NCBI GenBank assembly: GCA_026390775.1
Contig: JAPLFF010000003.1
Coordinates: 248,001-312,000, forward strand
From: Ignavibacteriales bacterium
GTDB lineage: Bacteria > Bacteroidota > Ignavibacteria > Ignavibacteriales > Melioribacteraceae
Direction: 5' to 3'
Length of the DNA stretch: 64,000 nt
Shown one piece after another: positions 37,323-46,575 of the stretch. The first letter of the stretch is position 1, and each line of letters begins with the position of its first letter. The position numbers were made by a program, and so were the translations under genes. The notes beneath the pieces were generated by a model. It was not told the DNA's origin. It saw only the letters and a program-made list of their open reading frames with translations, and did no database searches.

Positions 37323-37739
37323 ATGAAAGAAATTTTTGTTGAAATAATTACTCCTTCAAAGAGCGTTTACAAAGGTTTGATAAAATCAATAACTATTCCC
37401 GGGACACTCGGAAATTTTCAAGTGTTATTCAATCATGCACCGATGTTAAGTACATTTGAAATCGGGAAAATAAAATTGAATGACACTAATGATAAAGAGA
37501 TTGAGTATGCTACAAGTGGTGGGACAGTAGAAGTAAATGATAATAAAATTTTAATTCTTGCAGACAGCGCTGAAACTTCAGATGAGATTGATATTGAACG
37601 TGCGAAAAAATCATTAGAGCGCGCAAAGGAAAGATTGGCAAGCAGAAACAAAGGTGATATTGATATACTGAGGGCTGAACTTTCACTTCAAAGAGCAATT
37701 AATAGAATGAAGTTTGTGAATGCAAGTTTTAGCAACTAG
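37323..37739 (+). CDS. atpC: F-type ATP synthase epsilon subunit
   Basis: A 138-residue subunit with an N-terminal beta-sandwich (about 1-85, containing SIPGTLGNFQVLFNHAP) and a C-terminal helical hairpin (RAKKSLERAKERLASR), so both domains are present. It couples rotation to catalysis and can inhibit hydrolysis. It shares an operon with atpD and is followed by a strong terminator. Confidence 0.94.
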   Translation: MKEIFVEIITPSKSVYKGLIKSITIPGTLGNFQVLFNHAPMLSTFEIGKIKLNDTNDKEIEYATSGGTVEVNDNKILILADSAETSDEIDIERAKKSLERAKERLASRNKGDIDILRAELSLQRAINRMKFVNASFSN

Positions 37740-37778
37740 CTATTGGCAGTTAGCTTTTAGCATTTAGTTTTAAAAGAA

Positions 37779-37804
37779 AAAACCCCAACTACGGTTGGGG
37801 TTTT
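37779..37804 (+). terminator. Bidirectional intrinsic terminator between atpC and sod
   Basis: AAAACCCCAAC and GTTGGGGTTTT form an 11-base perfect stem with a TACG loop. The A and T tracts at its two sides let it serve both the atpDC transcript and the convergent sod transcript. Confidence 0.9.
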
Positions 37805-37827
37805 TATTTTTGTCGGATTCATTAATT

Positions 37828-38553
37828 TTATTTAGCAGAAGCAAATCTCTTAGCTACTTCATCCCAGTTCACAACATTCCACCAGGAAGCAATATAATCC
37901 GGTCTTCGGTTTTGGTAATGCAAGTAATAAGCATGTTCCCAAACATCAAGAGTTAATAATGGTGTCCCTTTCACTTCAGTTACATCCATTAAAGGATTAT
38001 CTTGATTTGGTGTTGATGTTACAACAAGTTTTCCACCGGAAAGAACCAACCATGCCCAGCCGGAACCAAAACGTGTTGCGCCTGCAGTTGAAAATAATTC
38101 TTTAAATTTATCAAACAAACCAAATGTACTGTTGATTGCATCAGCAAGTGCACCGGATGGTTGACCGCCTTTAGCCGGACCCATTACCTGCCAGAACATG
38201 TTGTGATTAAAAACTCCACCGCCGTTATTTCTAATTGCTGGAGGTGCTTTAGAAATGTTCTTGAAAATTTCTTCCAAAGATTTACCTGCTAATTCAGTAT
38301 TGCTTTCAAGAGCTTTGTTTAAGTTATTAACATAAGCTGCATGATGTTTATCGTGATGTATTTCCATTGTGCGCGCATCAATGTGCGGTTCCAATGCATC
38401 GAATGCATATGGAAGCGGCGCCAATTCAAATTTACTCATTGTTATACTCCTAACTATTTTATGATTTAATTTATTTGTTATTGCATCAACTTTTTTTATT
38501 CCGCTTGCAACGGTTAGCAATCCAAGCGATGTTAAAAATTTTTTTCTATCCAT
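37828..38553 (-). CDS. Fe/Mn superoxide dismutase with an N-terminal export-like extension
   Basis: The dismutase core begins [13 protein letters not shown] and shows [38 protein letters not shown] and [15 protein letters not shown], which carry the usual His, His, Asp, His metal ligands. The NQDNPL style favours Mn or a cambialistic enzyme. The ATG at 38553 has TTGGAG upstream and adds 38 residues starting [13 protein letters not shown], an export-type leader. A second in-frame ATG at 38439, with its own TAGGAG site, would give a cytoplasmic 203-residue form. The first start lies one base after the stop of the Fe-S carrier gene, so it is probably coupled to it. Confidence 0.92.
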   Translation of the reverse strand: MDRKKFLTSLGLLTVASGIKKVDAITNKLNHKIVRSITMSKFELAPLPYAFDALEPHIDARTMEIHHDKHHAAYVNNLNKALESNTELAGKSLEEIFKNISKAPPAIRNNGGGVFNHNMFWQVMGPAKGGQPSGALADAINSTFGLFDKFKELFSTAGATRFGSGWAWLVLSGGKLVVTSTPNQDNPLMDVTEVKGTPLLTLDVWEHAYYLHYQNRRPDYIASWWNVVNWDEVAKRFASAK

Positions 38554-38554
38554 A

Positions 38555-38908
38555 TTAAACTCCAAACGATTCGCCGCAACCGCAAGTCTTGGTTGCATTA
38601 GGATTATTAAATACAAAACCTTTACCATTCAGACCATCGCTGAAATCCAGAATTGTTCCGCTTAGATAAAAGAAACTTTTTCCATCAACAACAAGTTTAA
38701 TTCCTTCTTTTTCGATGATGGTATCGCCGTCTTTTACATCACCGTCAAACCCAAGCTGATAGGTCATACCGGAACATCCACCGCCTTTTACACCGATGCG
38801 GAGTGCGTAATCTGAAGGGATACTATTTTCTTCTTTTATTTGTTTTACTTGCTTAATTGCTTTTTCTGTAATGTCAATTTCAGTTTGGACATTAACTTGA
38901 TCGTTCAC
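38555..38908 (-). CDS. A-type iron-sulfur carrier (HesB/IscA/ErpA family)
   Basis: A 117-residue protein with the three invariant cysteines in [13 protein letters not shown] and the C-terminal CGCGESF. It holds an Fe-S cluster for transfer to apo-proteins. It sits between an unknown 100-residue gene (17 bases upstream) and the superoxide dismutase gene (one base downstream), so the three form one minus-strand operon. Whether it is IscA, ErpA or SufA cannot be told from sequence. Confidence 0.9.
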   Translation of the reverse strand: MNDQVNVQTEIDITEKAIKQVKQIKEENSIPSDYALRIGVKGGGCSGMTYQLGFDGDVKDGDTIIEKEGIKLVVDGKSFFYLSGTILDFSDGLNGKGFVFNNPNATKTCGCGESFGV

Positions 38909-38925
38909 TATGAAACTCCTTTCAA

Positions 38926-39228
38926 TTAGGATTTACTTTTTTGTTCGTCTATTTGTATAACATTATTCCCCAAAGAAAAATTCACTTTCCAGGCATTGTT
39001 AGACATTTTTTTTAATTCACCGGTATCTTCAAGCTTTTGAATAAAATCATAAGCTACTTTTTCTGCTTGTGAGTATTTAATCCGAATGTCTTTCTTATCG
39101 AAATAACTTTTGATGGCATATTGAATATCGCGAAAGAAAATGTTGGAGTTTAGGTATAATCGGTATTTTTCCTTCATAAATTTGAAGAAAATTGATTTAT
39201 TCGAAGTAAGATCGTTTAATAGATCCAT
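38926..39228 (-). CDS. Hypothetical protein heading the Fe-S carrier/SOD operon
   Basis: I do not recognise this 100-residue protein. It is rich in Lys, Asn and aromatic residues, has no membrane helix or signal, and looks like a small helical protein with a final beta segment (NAWKVNFSLGNN). The middle part (KYSQAEKVAYDFIQKLEDTG) resembles a winged-helix fold in spacing but lacks a diagnostic motif. Its position, first in an operon with an A-type carrier and SOD, suggests a role in metal or redox homeostasis. That is inference only. A TAnnTTTG-like element (minus strand, 39305-39298) lies 70 bases upstream. Confidence 0.65.
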   Translation of the reverse strand: MDLLNDLTSNKSIFFKFMKEKYRLYLNSNIFFRDIQYAIKSYFDKKDIRIKYSQAEKVAYDFIQKLEDTGELKKMSNNAWKVNFSLGNNVIQIDEQKSKS

Positions 39229-39684
39229 AATTAATCCTAATATTATTTCCGATTGATGTTATCTGAATGTGGAATAAGTGAGTCTAAAATAACTACGCAA
39301 AGTTATGAAATACTAACCACTTTTTTGTTTTTTGTTGAAGAAATCATAGATTTGTATCCAAGATTAACAATCGTTAATCTTTCAATTTGGTCAACGACCG
39401 CTATTATGTCTATCTGAACTCAGAGATATTCTTTCTTTGATTCAAAACAAATTTGGATTATTTTCTGTTGTTAATGGAATTTTATTAACAAGTTTTTACA
39501 ACGAAATTCCAGCGGAAATGTAAGCTTTAGATTTCGAAATAATGAGAATTGAATGCCATTATTTGAAAAAAATAAATCATTTTATCATAACAAGACTTAC
39601 AATTCTACCAATCCTTATCTATGAAAATCTATTAATTAACTTATTCATTAATGATAAATCAATACTAAAACATATGGGAGGTCT
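39229..39684. other. Divergent regulatory region between the SOD operon and H+-PPase
   Basis: No gene is seen in these 456 bases. Two palindromes share a GTTAA core: AAGATTAAC/GTTAATCTT with a four-base loop (39360-39381), and TTGTTAAT/ATTAACAA with an eight-base loop (39468-39491). They could be binding sites of one regulator. A TAACTTTG element on the minus strand (39305-39298) is a possible promoter for the SOD operon. A strong GGGAGGT ribosome site precedes the PPase ATG. Confidence 0.5.
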
Positions 39685-42210
39685 ATGAAAAGAATCAAAG
39701 AACTTCTCCGTTCTAGAACCACCAAACGGTATTATCTCCTCTTTATGATGATTGCATTTGCAGTTGGATTTGTTTGGCTGCCCGGCTCATCAGATGCATC
39801 ATCGCAAGTTGTAGAAGAAGCTAAGAAGTTTGTTCCATTTTCTCTTTTTACCGATCCAAAGTATTCACCGATTGAAGTGATTGCTCTTTTTGTAGTATTA
39901 GGAATTGCAATTTCGGGATTACTTTATGCTTTGTTGCTTGTAAAACAAGTTATGAAAGCTGATAGCGGTACAAAGAAGATGCAAGAAATTGCTGCTGCTG
40001 TACGTGAAGGAGCTAATGCTTATTTAGCGGCTCAATTTAAAAAAATCGGTCCGCTCATTGTTATCATAACCATACTCCTTTTTGTAACATACACAGGTAG
40101 CCAAGGCGCTTTCCGTTGGGGACGTTCCGGTGCATTCTTAGTTGGTTCATTGTTCAGCTGGCTTGTAGGATTTGTTGGAATGCGTCTGGCAACACAAGGA
40201 AATTTACGAGTAGCTGCCGCGGCAAAAAGAAGTTACGGCGAAGCTATGCAGCTTGGTTATAGAACAGGAACTATTACCGGTATGTTAACTGATGGTCTTG
40301 GTCTTCTTGGCGGAACAATAATCTTTTTACTTTTTGGTGATCTTGCTTACGAAGCATTACTCGGTTTTGGATTCGGAGGAACTTTACTAGCATTATTCAT
40401 GAGAGTTGGCGGCGGTATCTATACAAAAGCAGCAGATGTTGGTGCTGATCTTGTCGGTAAAGTTGAAAAAGATATTCCTGAAGATGATCCGCGTAATGCC
40501 GCAACAATTGCTGATAACGTTGGTGATAATGTAGGCGATTGCGCAGGTATGGCTGCAGATATTTTTGAGAGTTATGAAGTAACAATAGTTGCAGCAATGA
40601 TTCTTGGTATGTCAACATTCGGTCATAAAGGAGTAATCTTTCCATTGTTAGTTCGCGGTATCGGTGTTCTTGGTTCAATCATTAGTACTTACACTGTGAA
40701 AGCCGGACCAAACGATACATCAGATACAGCACTTAAAAGTGTCCATCGCGGGTTCTGGATCGGATCTATGATCAGTGTTCTTGGATTCTTTTTACTCGGA
40801 TTCGGTTACTTGCATTTTGATGCAAATTATTTTTTGAATAATCCAATGGCTCTTGCAGGATTTCCAAACGGAGATCCGGCTAACTTAGGATGGTTCGCAA
40901 ATTTTGGAATGATGGGTTTGGATTTACGTCCAGCTTATACTTGTTTGATCGGAGTTTTTCTGGCAATCGCATTAAATAAATTAACAAGCTACTACACACA
41001 CACAAGCCATGCACCGGTAAAAAGTTTGGCAAAATCTTGTCAGACCGGACATGCAACAAACATCATTCAAGGATTTGCAGTTGGTTATGAAAGTACTGTT
41101 GCAGCAATCGTTGTTATTGCAATTGCTATTCTACTTTCAGTTTTAGTTTATGCCGGAACGCCGCCTCTCTTTATTGCATACGGTGTAGCTATGACCGGTA
41201 TCGGTATGCTTACACTAACCGGTAATACAATTTCGATGGATGTTTTTGGACCAGTAGCAGATAATGCAAATGGTATTGGTGAGATGGGCTACGATAAAGA
41301 AGAAATGGAAAAAGCACAACCCGGAAGTTATAAGAGAGCAAGGCAAATTCTTTCTGATCTTGATGCTGTTGGCAATACAACAAAAGCTGAAACAAAGGGA
41401 ATTGCAATTGGCTCCGCTGTAATTGCTGCTGTATCGTTGTTCTCCAGTTTCATAGCTATTATTGCTGTGGGAAGTGAAGAGAAAATTAATATGATGACGG
41501 TTAGTCAATATCTTACTGAAGCTGGAAAGATTACAGTTGCTAATCCAACAGTGTTCATCGGATTCTTAATTGGCGGCGCTGTTCCATTCTTGTTCAGTTC
41601 AATGTTGATTCGCGCGGTTGGGCGTGCTGCTTTTTATATTGTTAACGAATGCCGGATTCAATTCCGCGATAAAGAAATTTGGGCCGGAACAAAGAAACCT
41701 GATTACGGCAGAGTTGTAAATATTTGTACAGTTACTGCTCAGAAAGAATTAATTGGTCCTGGGATCCTTGCAATAATGACTCCAATTTTTGTAGGATTTA
41801 TTTTAGGTCCTTATGCACTTGGCGGATTTTTAGCTGGAATGATTCTGGTTGGTCAGTTACTTGCAGTATTCATGGCTAATGCCGGCGGTGCATGGGATAA
41901 TGCTAAGAAGATGATAGAAGATGGTCTTTATGGCGGTAAAGGTTCTGAAGCTCATAAAGCTGCAGTAACCGGCGATACAGTTGGCGATCCTTTAAAAGAT
42001 ACTGCCGGACCTGCGATCAATCCATTGATAAAAGTTATGAACATGGTTAGTTTATTAGCGCTTGGACTTGTTCTAAACTATAATTTAATTGCACCGAAAT
42101 CAGATGGAAGAGTAATCGGAGTAATTGTTGTTCTTGTCTGTGCTGCTGCAATTGGATGGGCTATATGGCAAAGTAAACGAGATACAGGTGATTTTGAAAT
42201 TGAATCGTAG
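39685..42210 (+). CDS. hppA: Membrane proton-translocating pyrophosphatase
   Basis: An 841-residue, about 16-helix pyrophosphatase that pumps cations using PPi. The substrate motif DVGADLVGKVE is at 251-261 and a DNVGDNVGDCAGMAADIFE stretch follows. GNTTKAETKG (563-572) has lysine where K+-dependent enzymes have alanine, so a K+-independent and therefore H+-pumping enzyme is predicted. The protein is longer than most (usually 660-770), with an additional N-terminal helix plus a spacer of about 40 residues. The ATG has a perfect GGGAGGT site. Confidence 0.95.
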   Translation: MKRIKELLRSRTTKRYYLLFMMIAFAVGFVWLPGSSDASSQVVEEAKKFVPFSLFTDPKYSPIEVIALFVVLGIAISGLLYALLLVKQVMKADSGTKKMQEIAAAVREGANAYLAAQFKKIGPLIVIITILLFVTYTGSQGAFRWGRSGAFLVGSLFSWLVGFVGMRLATQGNLRVAAAAKRSYGEAMQLGYRTGTITGMLTDGLGLLGGTIIFLLFGDLAYEALLGFGFGGTLLALFMRVGGGIYTKAADVGADLVGKVEKDIPEDDPRNAATIADNVGDNVGDCAGMAADIFESYEVTIVAAMILGMSTFGHKGVIFPLLVRGIGVLGSIISTYTVKAGPNDTSDTALKSVHRGFWIGSMISVLGFFLLGFGYLHFDANYFLNNPMALAGFPNGDPANLGWFANFGMMGLDLRPAYTCLIGVFLAIALNKLTSYYTHTSHAPVKSLAKSCQTGHATNIIQGFAVGYESTVAAIVVIAIAILLSVLVYAGTPPLFIAYGVAMTGIGMLTLTGNTISMDVFGPVADNANGIGEMGYDKEEMEKAQPGSYKRARQILSDLDAVGNTTKAETKGIAIGSAVIAAVSLFSSFIAIIAVGSEEKINMMTVSQYLTEAGKITVANPTVFIGFLIGGAVPFLFSSMLIRAVGRAAFYIVNECRIQFRDKEIWAGTKKPDYGRVVNICTVTAQKELIGPGILAIMTPIFVGFILGPYALGGFLAGMILVGQLLAVFMANAGGAWDNAKKMIEDGLYGGKGSEAHKAAVTGDTVGDPLKDTAGPAINPLIKVMNMVSLLALGLVLNYNLIAPKSDGRVIGVIVVLVCAAAIGWAIWQSKRDTGDFEIES

Positions 42211-42234
42211 TAATGAATAAATCACTGATTTGAG

Positions 42235-42263
42235 AAAAGCCCGTTATGATATAACGGGCTTTT
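42235..42263 (+). terminator. Bidirectional terminator between hppA and the DoxX gene
   Basis: AAAAGCCCGTTAT pairs with ATAACGGGCTTTT around GAT, with flanking A and T tracts. It lies between the convergent stop codons and serves both. Confidence 0.92.
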
Positions 42264-42271
42264 TGTTTTAA

Positions 42272-42655
42272 CTAAAGTGCAAAACCAAATGCATAACGGA
42301 TGGATAAGAAAAGTAGAAGTGCTCCAATTAAAGCTAAATTTTTTGTAAAGTTTACCGTATCGCCCATCTTCTGCTGTATATCTTGAACAGCCCAGAAGTT
42401 GTGCATCATGAAAGATGTTGGTATTAAGAAAAGAAGTAAGATGATTGTACCTGCTGTTACATGAAAATTTAAAATGTAACTTAATCCTCCGGCCAAAAGC
42501 ATAAGTCCGGCGCCCATTACTGCAATGTTAGCCATTGGAACTTTTTTACTTGCAGCATAACCGGTCAACATTTTCAAGTTTATGAAATGATTAATACCGT
42601 TATAGACAAAATAACCTCCGAACAATATTCTGCCTAAAATGTTTACATATTCCAT
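42272..42655 (-). CDS. DoxX family membrane protein
   Basis: A 127-residue protein with four predicted membrane helices and the DoxX-type opening LGRILFGGYFVYNGINHF. DoxX proteins include subunits of quinone oxidoreductases and proteins of unknown role; some protect against oxidative stress. A specific function is not deducible. It is followed downstream by the shared terminator at 42235-42263. Confidence 0.8.
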   Translation of the reverse strand: MEYVNILGRILFGGYFVYNGINHFINLKMLTGYAASKKVPMANIAVMGAGLMLLAGGLSYILNFHVTAGTIILLLFLIPTSFMMHNFWAVQDIQQKMGDTVNFTKNLALIGALLLFLSIRYAFGFAL

Positions 42656-42762
42656 TTCATTGCCTCCTTTTAATGATTGTTATTTATTTTTTCTATTCCT
42701 TATGAAGCAGATTCTGTTTATTAATTAACGAAAAAATACTATTACTGCAATAAAAATTTTTT

Positions 42763-42862
42763 GGCCTCACCCCAGTAAAAAACACCGGGCAGACCCCAAC
42801 CCCTCGATACTCTGAGCTTGTCGAAGAGAAGGAGAGGGTGGCCTGAAAGGTCGGGTGAGGTC
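42763..42862. repeat. Nested palindromic repeat (family B), second copy
   Basis: GGCCTCACCC (42763-42772) and GGGTGAGGTC (42853-42862) match the outer arms of the 17618-17679 element with one mismatch. The inside is different and carries CGATACTCTGAGCTTGTCG, a sequence style frequent in dispersed bacterial repeats, plus GGAGAGGGTGG. No gene is present. Confidence 0.6.
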
Positions 42863-42926
42863 GGAGTGAGGTTGAGTTTAATGATAGGGAAGGAGATTAA
42901 ATCTCTTTCCCTTTTTTGCTAGTATA

Positions 42927-43490
42927 TCAATGGTTTGCTGCTGCAGGTTTCGGTGCGTTCTTTTTTAAGTAAGCAATTATTGTTGAATAATTTTCATTAC
43001 CTAAATGTTTAGCAGATAATTTTATAATTTTTGCGAAAGCGGTAATTTCTTCATCACTTCCCGGGTAACCAATATTTTGATTCTCCGGCATTACATTAGA
43101 GTCAGCAAGCTTTTTCCCGGCAGCATCAAGGAAAACGTAGAAAGGCAGTCCGGATTTTTCTCCACCAAAACTTTTCATTACTTCATTACCACCCGGATTT
43201 TCCAATTCTTTTATCTTGTCTCCACGTTCTTGTACATCTAAGTGAGTTATAATAAAATTATCCTCAAATATTTTTTTGAGTTCATCGCTTTGCATTGCAT
43301 TTTCCAATCGTTTGCACCAACTGCACCAAGAAGCATGGAAAATAAGAAAAACATTTTTATCAGATGCTTTTGCTTCTTTATATGATGCTTTTAGAATGTT
43401 ATCTGCGGTCTGAGGTTTTGTATCTTGTCCAAGTAAAAAAGTAATAGTAAATAAAGATACGAGCAGAGTTAATGTTAATTTTCTGAACAT
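42927..43490 (-). CDS. Exported thioredoxin-like protein
   Basis: A 187-residue protein with a signal peptide (about 1-21, ending FLLGQ) and a thioredoxin fold. The active site is CSWC (C56 and C59) in FHASWCSWCKRLE, as in the Thioredoxin_7/DUF255-like branch. An acidic loop follows with a cis-proline region GLPFYVFLDAAG. It probably acts on thiols in the periplasm. No partner gene is evident; repeat-filled spacers lie on both sides. Confidence 0.85.
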   Translation of the reverse strand: MFRKLTLTLLVSLFTITFLLGQDTKPQTADNILKASYKEAKASDKNVFLIFHASWCSWCKRLENAMQSDELKKIFEDNFIITHLDVQERGDKIKELENPGGNEVMKSFGGEKSGLPFYVFLDAAGKKLADSNVMPENQNIGYPGSDEEITAFAKIIKLSAKHLGNENYSTIIAYLKKNAPKPAAANH

Positions 43491-43685
43491 GGAATAATCT
43501 CCTAATTATATTGACTAAGATTTGCGAATCAAATATACAAATACATTTTAGCGGCAAAAAGAAAAAATAATAATGTTGTCATTACGAAGATCCCTACAAT
43601 GCCAAGGAATATTTATTGTGAATTTAATTCGGTAATTTTAAAATAGAGCGGACAATTATTACGTATTAAAAATAGGATATGTTCT

Positions 43686-44903
43686 ATGTATGAGTATCAG
43701 AAGGATAATGTTTTTTTTGCTCAAGTCCCGGGAATGATGGAATCACTTTGTGAAGAGGAACTAATTGAGCTTGGTGCAAAGAATACTAGAGTCGCATATA
43801 GAGGTGTTTATTTTGAAGTTGACTCCGCTTCATTATACAGAATAAATTATTTATCACGATTGATCTCACGTGTGCTTGCGCCATTAATTACTTTTCATTG
43901 TCAGAATACAAATGTACTTATCAAGACCGCAGAAAAAATTCGTTGGGAAGAAATATTTAATATAAAACAAACTTTTGCTATTTCTGCTTCAGTAGCAAAA
44001 AGCAACATCACCAATTCGTTGTATGCTTCTCAATGTTTGAAGGATGGAATTGCAGATTATTTCCGGAAAGTTAGCGATGGTCTTCGCCCTGATGTTAGTA
44101 CTGTAAATCCGGATGTGCGGATTAATCTTCATATCGAAAAAGATGAAGCTGTTATTAGTTTAGATACATCGGGTGAATCGCTTCATAAAAGAGGATACAG
44201 ATTATTGGCGGGAGAAGCACCAATGCAGGAAACACTTGCCGCAGCAATTATCCGCATCAGTAAATGGGATGGACAAAATCCTTTATGGGATTGTATGTGC
44301 GGATCGGGGACAATTCTTTGCGAAGCGTTAATGCATTATTGCAGAATACCCGCTCAGAAATTGAGAACAAACTTCGGATTCTTTTATATGCCAGATTTCG
44401 ATAAACAGATTTGGGAAAAGATAAAAGATGAATCTGATCAGAAAATTCGTCCGTTACAAAAAGGATTGATCAGCGGCAGCGATAAATCTCAAAGAGTAAT
44501 TGATGTTGCAAAAGAAAATCTATCCCGGCTTCCATTTACCGATGCTGTAGATTTATCATGTCATCCATTTCAACATGTTAAACAATTTGAAAACGGAACA
44601 CTAATAACAAATCCTCCTTACGGAATCCGCATGGGTGAGTTCGAGGATGTGAAAATACTTTATACCGAGCTTGGTGATTTTATCAAGCAAAAATGTAAAG
44701 GCACAACCGCGTTTATTTATACAGGCGATCCGGTACTTCGAAAATCAATAGGATTGAAGACATCGAAAAGAGTTCCGTTAGTTAATGGAAAACTTGAAGG
44801 AGTGCTGGTTCAAATTGACAGCTATGAAGGAAGTAAAAAAAAATATTATGCTGAATATAAAGCCGAGGAAGAATTATTAAAGAAGAAATCTGAAGATGAA
44901 TAA
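43686..44903 (+). CDS. THUMP-domain RNA (guanine-N2) methyltransferase
   Basis: A 405-residue protein of the RlmL/TrmN-like class. The N-terminal region (about 10-170) fits a ferredoxin-like plus THUMP RNA-binding module (AQVPGMMESLCEEELIELGA at the start). A Rossmann methyltransferase domain follows, with a DCMCGSGTILCEAL region near residue 203 and the catalytic NPPYG at 309-313. It probably makes m2G in 23S rRNA (RlmL N-terminal type), though a tRNA substrate is possible. It has its own spacer on both sides. Confidence 0.85.
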   Translation: MYEYQKDNVFFAQVPGMMESLCEEELIELGAKNTRVAYRGVYFEVDSASLYRINYLSRLISRVLAPLITFHCQNTNVLIKTAEKIRWEEIFNIKQTFAISASVAKSNITNSLYASQCLKDGIADYFRKVSDGLRPDVSTVNPDVRINLHIEKDEAVISLDTSGESLHKRGYRLLAGEAPMQETLAAAIIRISKWDGQNPLWDCMCGSGTILCEALMHYCRIPAQKLRTNFGFFYMPDFDKQIWEKIKDESDQKIRPLQKGLISGSDKSQRVIDVAKENLSRLPFTDAVDLSCHPFQHVKQFENGTLITNPPYGIRMGEFEDVKILYTELGDFIKQKCKGTTAFIYTGDPVLRKSIGLKTSKRVPLVNGKLEGVLVQIDSYEGSKKKYYAEYKAEEELLKKKSEDE

Positions 44904-45172
44904 AAAATATTTTATTAAAAAGTTATTAATAGCAATAAACAACGAATCATTCTTGATTACTCATCAAATCTAACTCTTAGCAGTATAGTTCTCTTTTCAT
45001 CCCTTGGGAGTATTGATTGTCGTCCAATCTCTTGGTACATTATTCTGAAAATAATTCAAGCAACCTCTCTATCTGTTTTGGAACTAATAGAATATGAAAA
45101 TGGTTAGAGATGAAAACTAAGAAAGGACTTCAATGAATAATTAATACAATTGTCTTAAAGAGGAACCTGATT

Positions 45173-45964
45173 ATGAAAAAGCCGGTCATAAGTAAAAGCA
45201 ATCTATTTGATTTTTTCCAGAAGAGCGATGGTTATGCAAAATATTTTCTTGCCATCATATTTCTATCCTTATTTAGTTTTCCCATTCTAAAAGCACAAGA
45301 ATTGACATTTAATTCTAGTAAATTACTAACACCTTCCACATTCAAATTCTCAGATTCATTAAGTAGAGGTGAATCACTTGCATTCGCAAATACAGTCCTA
45401 TCTGATACGACAATTCAGACATTCAAACCAAAATTATTACCTGATAAAATGAGTTTTTTCGAAAGAGGATTGTGGGGAGAGAATGGATTGATGAGAGGAA
45501 TTGGTCTTGCCTCACCGCTTACACCTGAAGTTAGGAAATACGAACTTGAAGTTCGCAGAACTATGTTAACAGCACATCAAATAGGTGGTTTTGCTACTCT
45601 GGGATTGATGTTGGCAACCTGTTATTATGGTCAGCGCATTATTGATGGAGGAGTTGATGGAAGAAGAAATTTTCAATCAACAAAAAATACTTTAGTTGCG
45701 GCTACAATAACATCATATTCAATTACAGCTTTACTATCAATTCTTTCGCCACCACCACTTATACGCCGTGATGAATTTAGTACAACTACGTTACATAAAT
45801 TTCTCGCATGGTTTCATGTTGCCGGAATGATTGTTACTCCTATTCTTGGTTCTTTGATTAACTCTAACCGCACGATTAATTCTGACAAGGAACATTTTCA
45901 TCAAATCGCCGGTTATATCACAACAGCAATATTTGCCACAGCCATGATTGTAATAACATTCTAA
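45173..45964 (+). CDS. Hypothetical histidine-containing membrane protein, possibly b-type heme binding
   Basis: A 263-residue protein with a signal-like helix (about 25-42, ending KAQE), an exported linker, and four C-terminal helices. The helices carry histidines at their ends: AHQIGG in the first, LHKFLAWFHVAGM in the third and HFHQIAGY in the last. That placement resembles cytochrome b561-like four-helix bundles. No named family is certain. YceI and Rieske genes follow at 13 and 49 bases on the same strand, which suggests a small electron-transfer operon. An AGAGGA ribosome site precedes the ATG. Confidence 0.6.
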   Translation: MKKPVISKSNLFDFFQKSDGYAKYFLAIIFLSLFSFPILKAQELTFNSSKLLTPSTFKFSDSLSRGESLAFANTVLSDTTIQTFKPKLLPDKMSFFERGLWGENGLMRGIGLASPLTPEVRKYELEVRRTMLTAHQIGGFATLGLMLATCYYGQRIIDGGVDGRRNFQSTKNTLVAATITSYSITALLSILSPPPLIRRDEFSTTTLHKFLAWFHVAGMIVTPILGSLINSNRTINSDKEHFHQIAGYITTAIFATAMIVITF

Positions 45965-45977
45965 CAGGAGAGAAATA

Positions 45978-46526
45978 ATGAAATTAAAAATAAATGTTGT
46001 TCTCATATTACTCTTAATTCAATTTTCTATAGTGCTATCTCAATCCAAACAAATTGAAGCAGTAAAACAAGAATCTTCTATAACATATCAACTTACCCAT
46101 CCGCTACATGAAATTGAATCAACAAGTAAAGAAGCATACTGTAAAATTGATTTTGATCTTAGCAAAAAGGAGATCAAAAATGTTTTTGTTCAGGTAGATG
46201 TAACAACCTTCAACAGTGGAAATTCAAGTCGCGATTCTCATGCTATGGAAGTAATTGACGCTCTTTCTTTTCCTGATTCAAGATTTACAAGTTCATCTAT
46301 TACACAAAAGGGTGATAGCTTGAAAGTTTACGGCAAGCTTACTTTTCATGGGATTACAAAAGATATTATGATCTCCGCTGCTACCAAATGGTCGGATAAT
46401 AAATTAGTGGTTAATGGAAATTTTGATATTAGTTTAACTGCATTCAAAGTTGAGAGACCATCATTATTGTTAATTCCATGTAAAGACATTTTAAAATTTA
46501 CTCTCACTCAAGCATTTAATCTGTAG
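45978..46526 (+). CDS. Exported YceI-family lipid-binding protein
   Basis: A 182-residue protein with a signal peptide (about 1-22). The mature part is the YceI lipocalin-like barrel: ITYQLTHPLHEIES, SRDSHAMEVIDALSFPDSRFTS and LTFHGITKDI are characteristic strands. YceI proteins bind long isoprenoids such as polyprenols or quinones. It sits between a four-helix histidine-bearing membrane protein and a Rieske protein. A quinone-related role is plausible but inferred. Confidence 0.88.
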   Translation: MKLKINVVLILLLIQFSIVLSQSKQIEAVKQESSITYQLTHPLHEIESTSKEAYCKIDFDLSKKEIKNVFVQVDVTTFNSGNSSRDSHAMEVIDALSFPDSRFTSSSITQKGDSLKVYGKLTFHGITKDIMISAATKWSDNKLVVNGNFDISLTAFKVERPSLLLIPCKDILKFTLTQAFNL

Positions 46527-46575
46527 TAAGAAGTAATCGGTTTTAAAAAATAATTAATGAAAAAGGGAAATATAT

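Noticed and set aside
40397-41508. Several minus-strand ORFs of 65-97 codons across hppA
   Set aside because: They are low-complexity shadows (Gln/Leu/Tyr-rich) of the pyrophosphatase gene.
43560-43640. A possible half-copy of the family C repeat upstream of the methyltransferase gene
   Set aside because: Similarity is limited to a GTCATTACGAAGATCC-like stretch, too little to call by eye.
44904-45172. Small ORFs in the spacer before the YceI-Rieske run
   Set aside because: All are under ten codons or lack a ribosome site.
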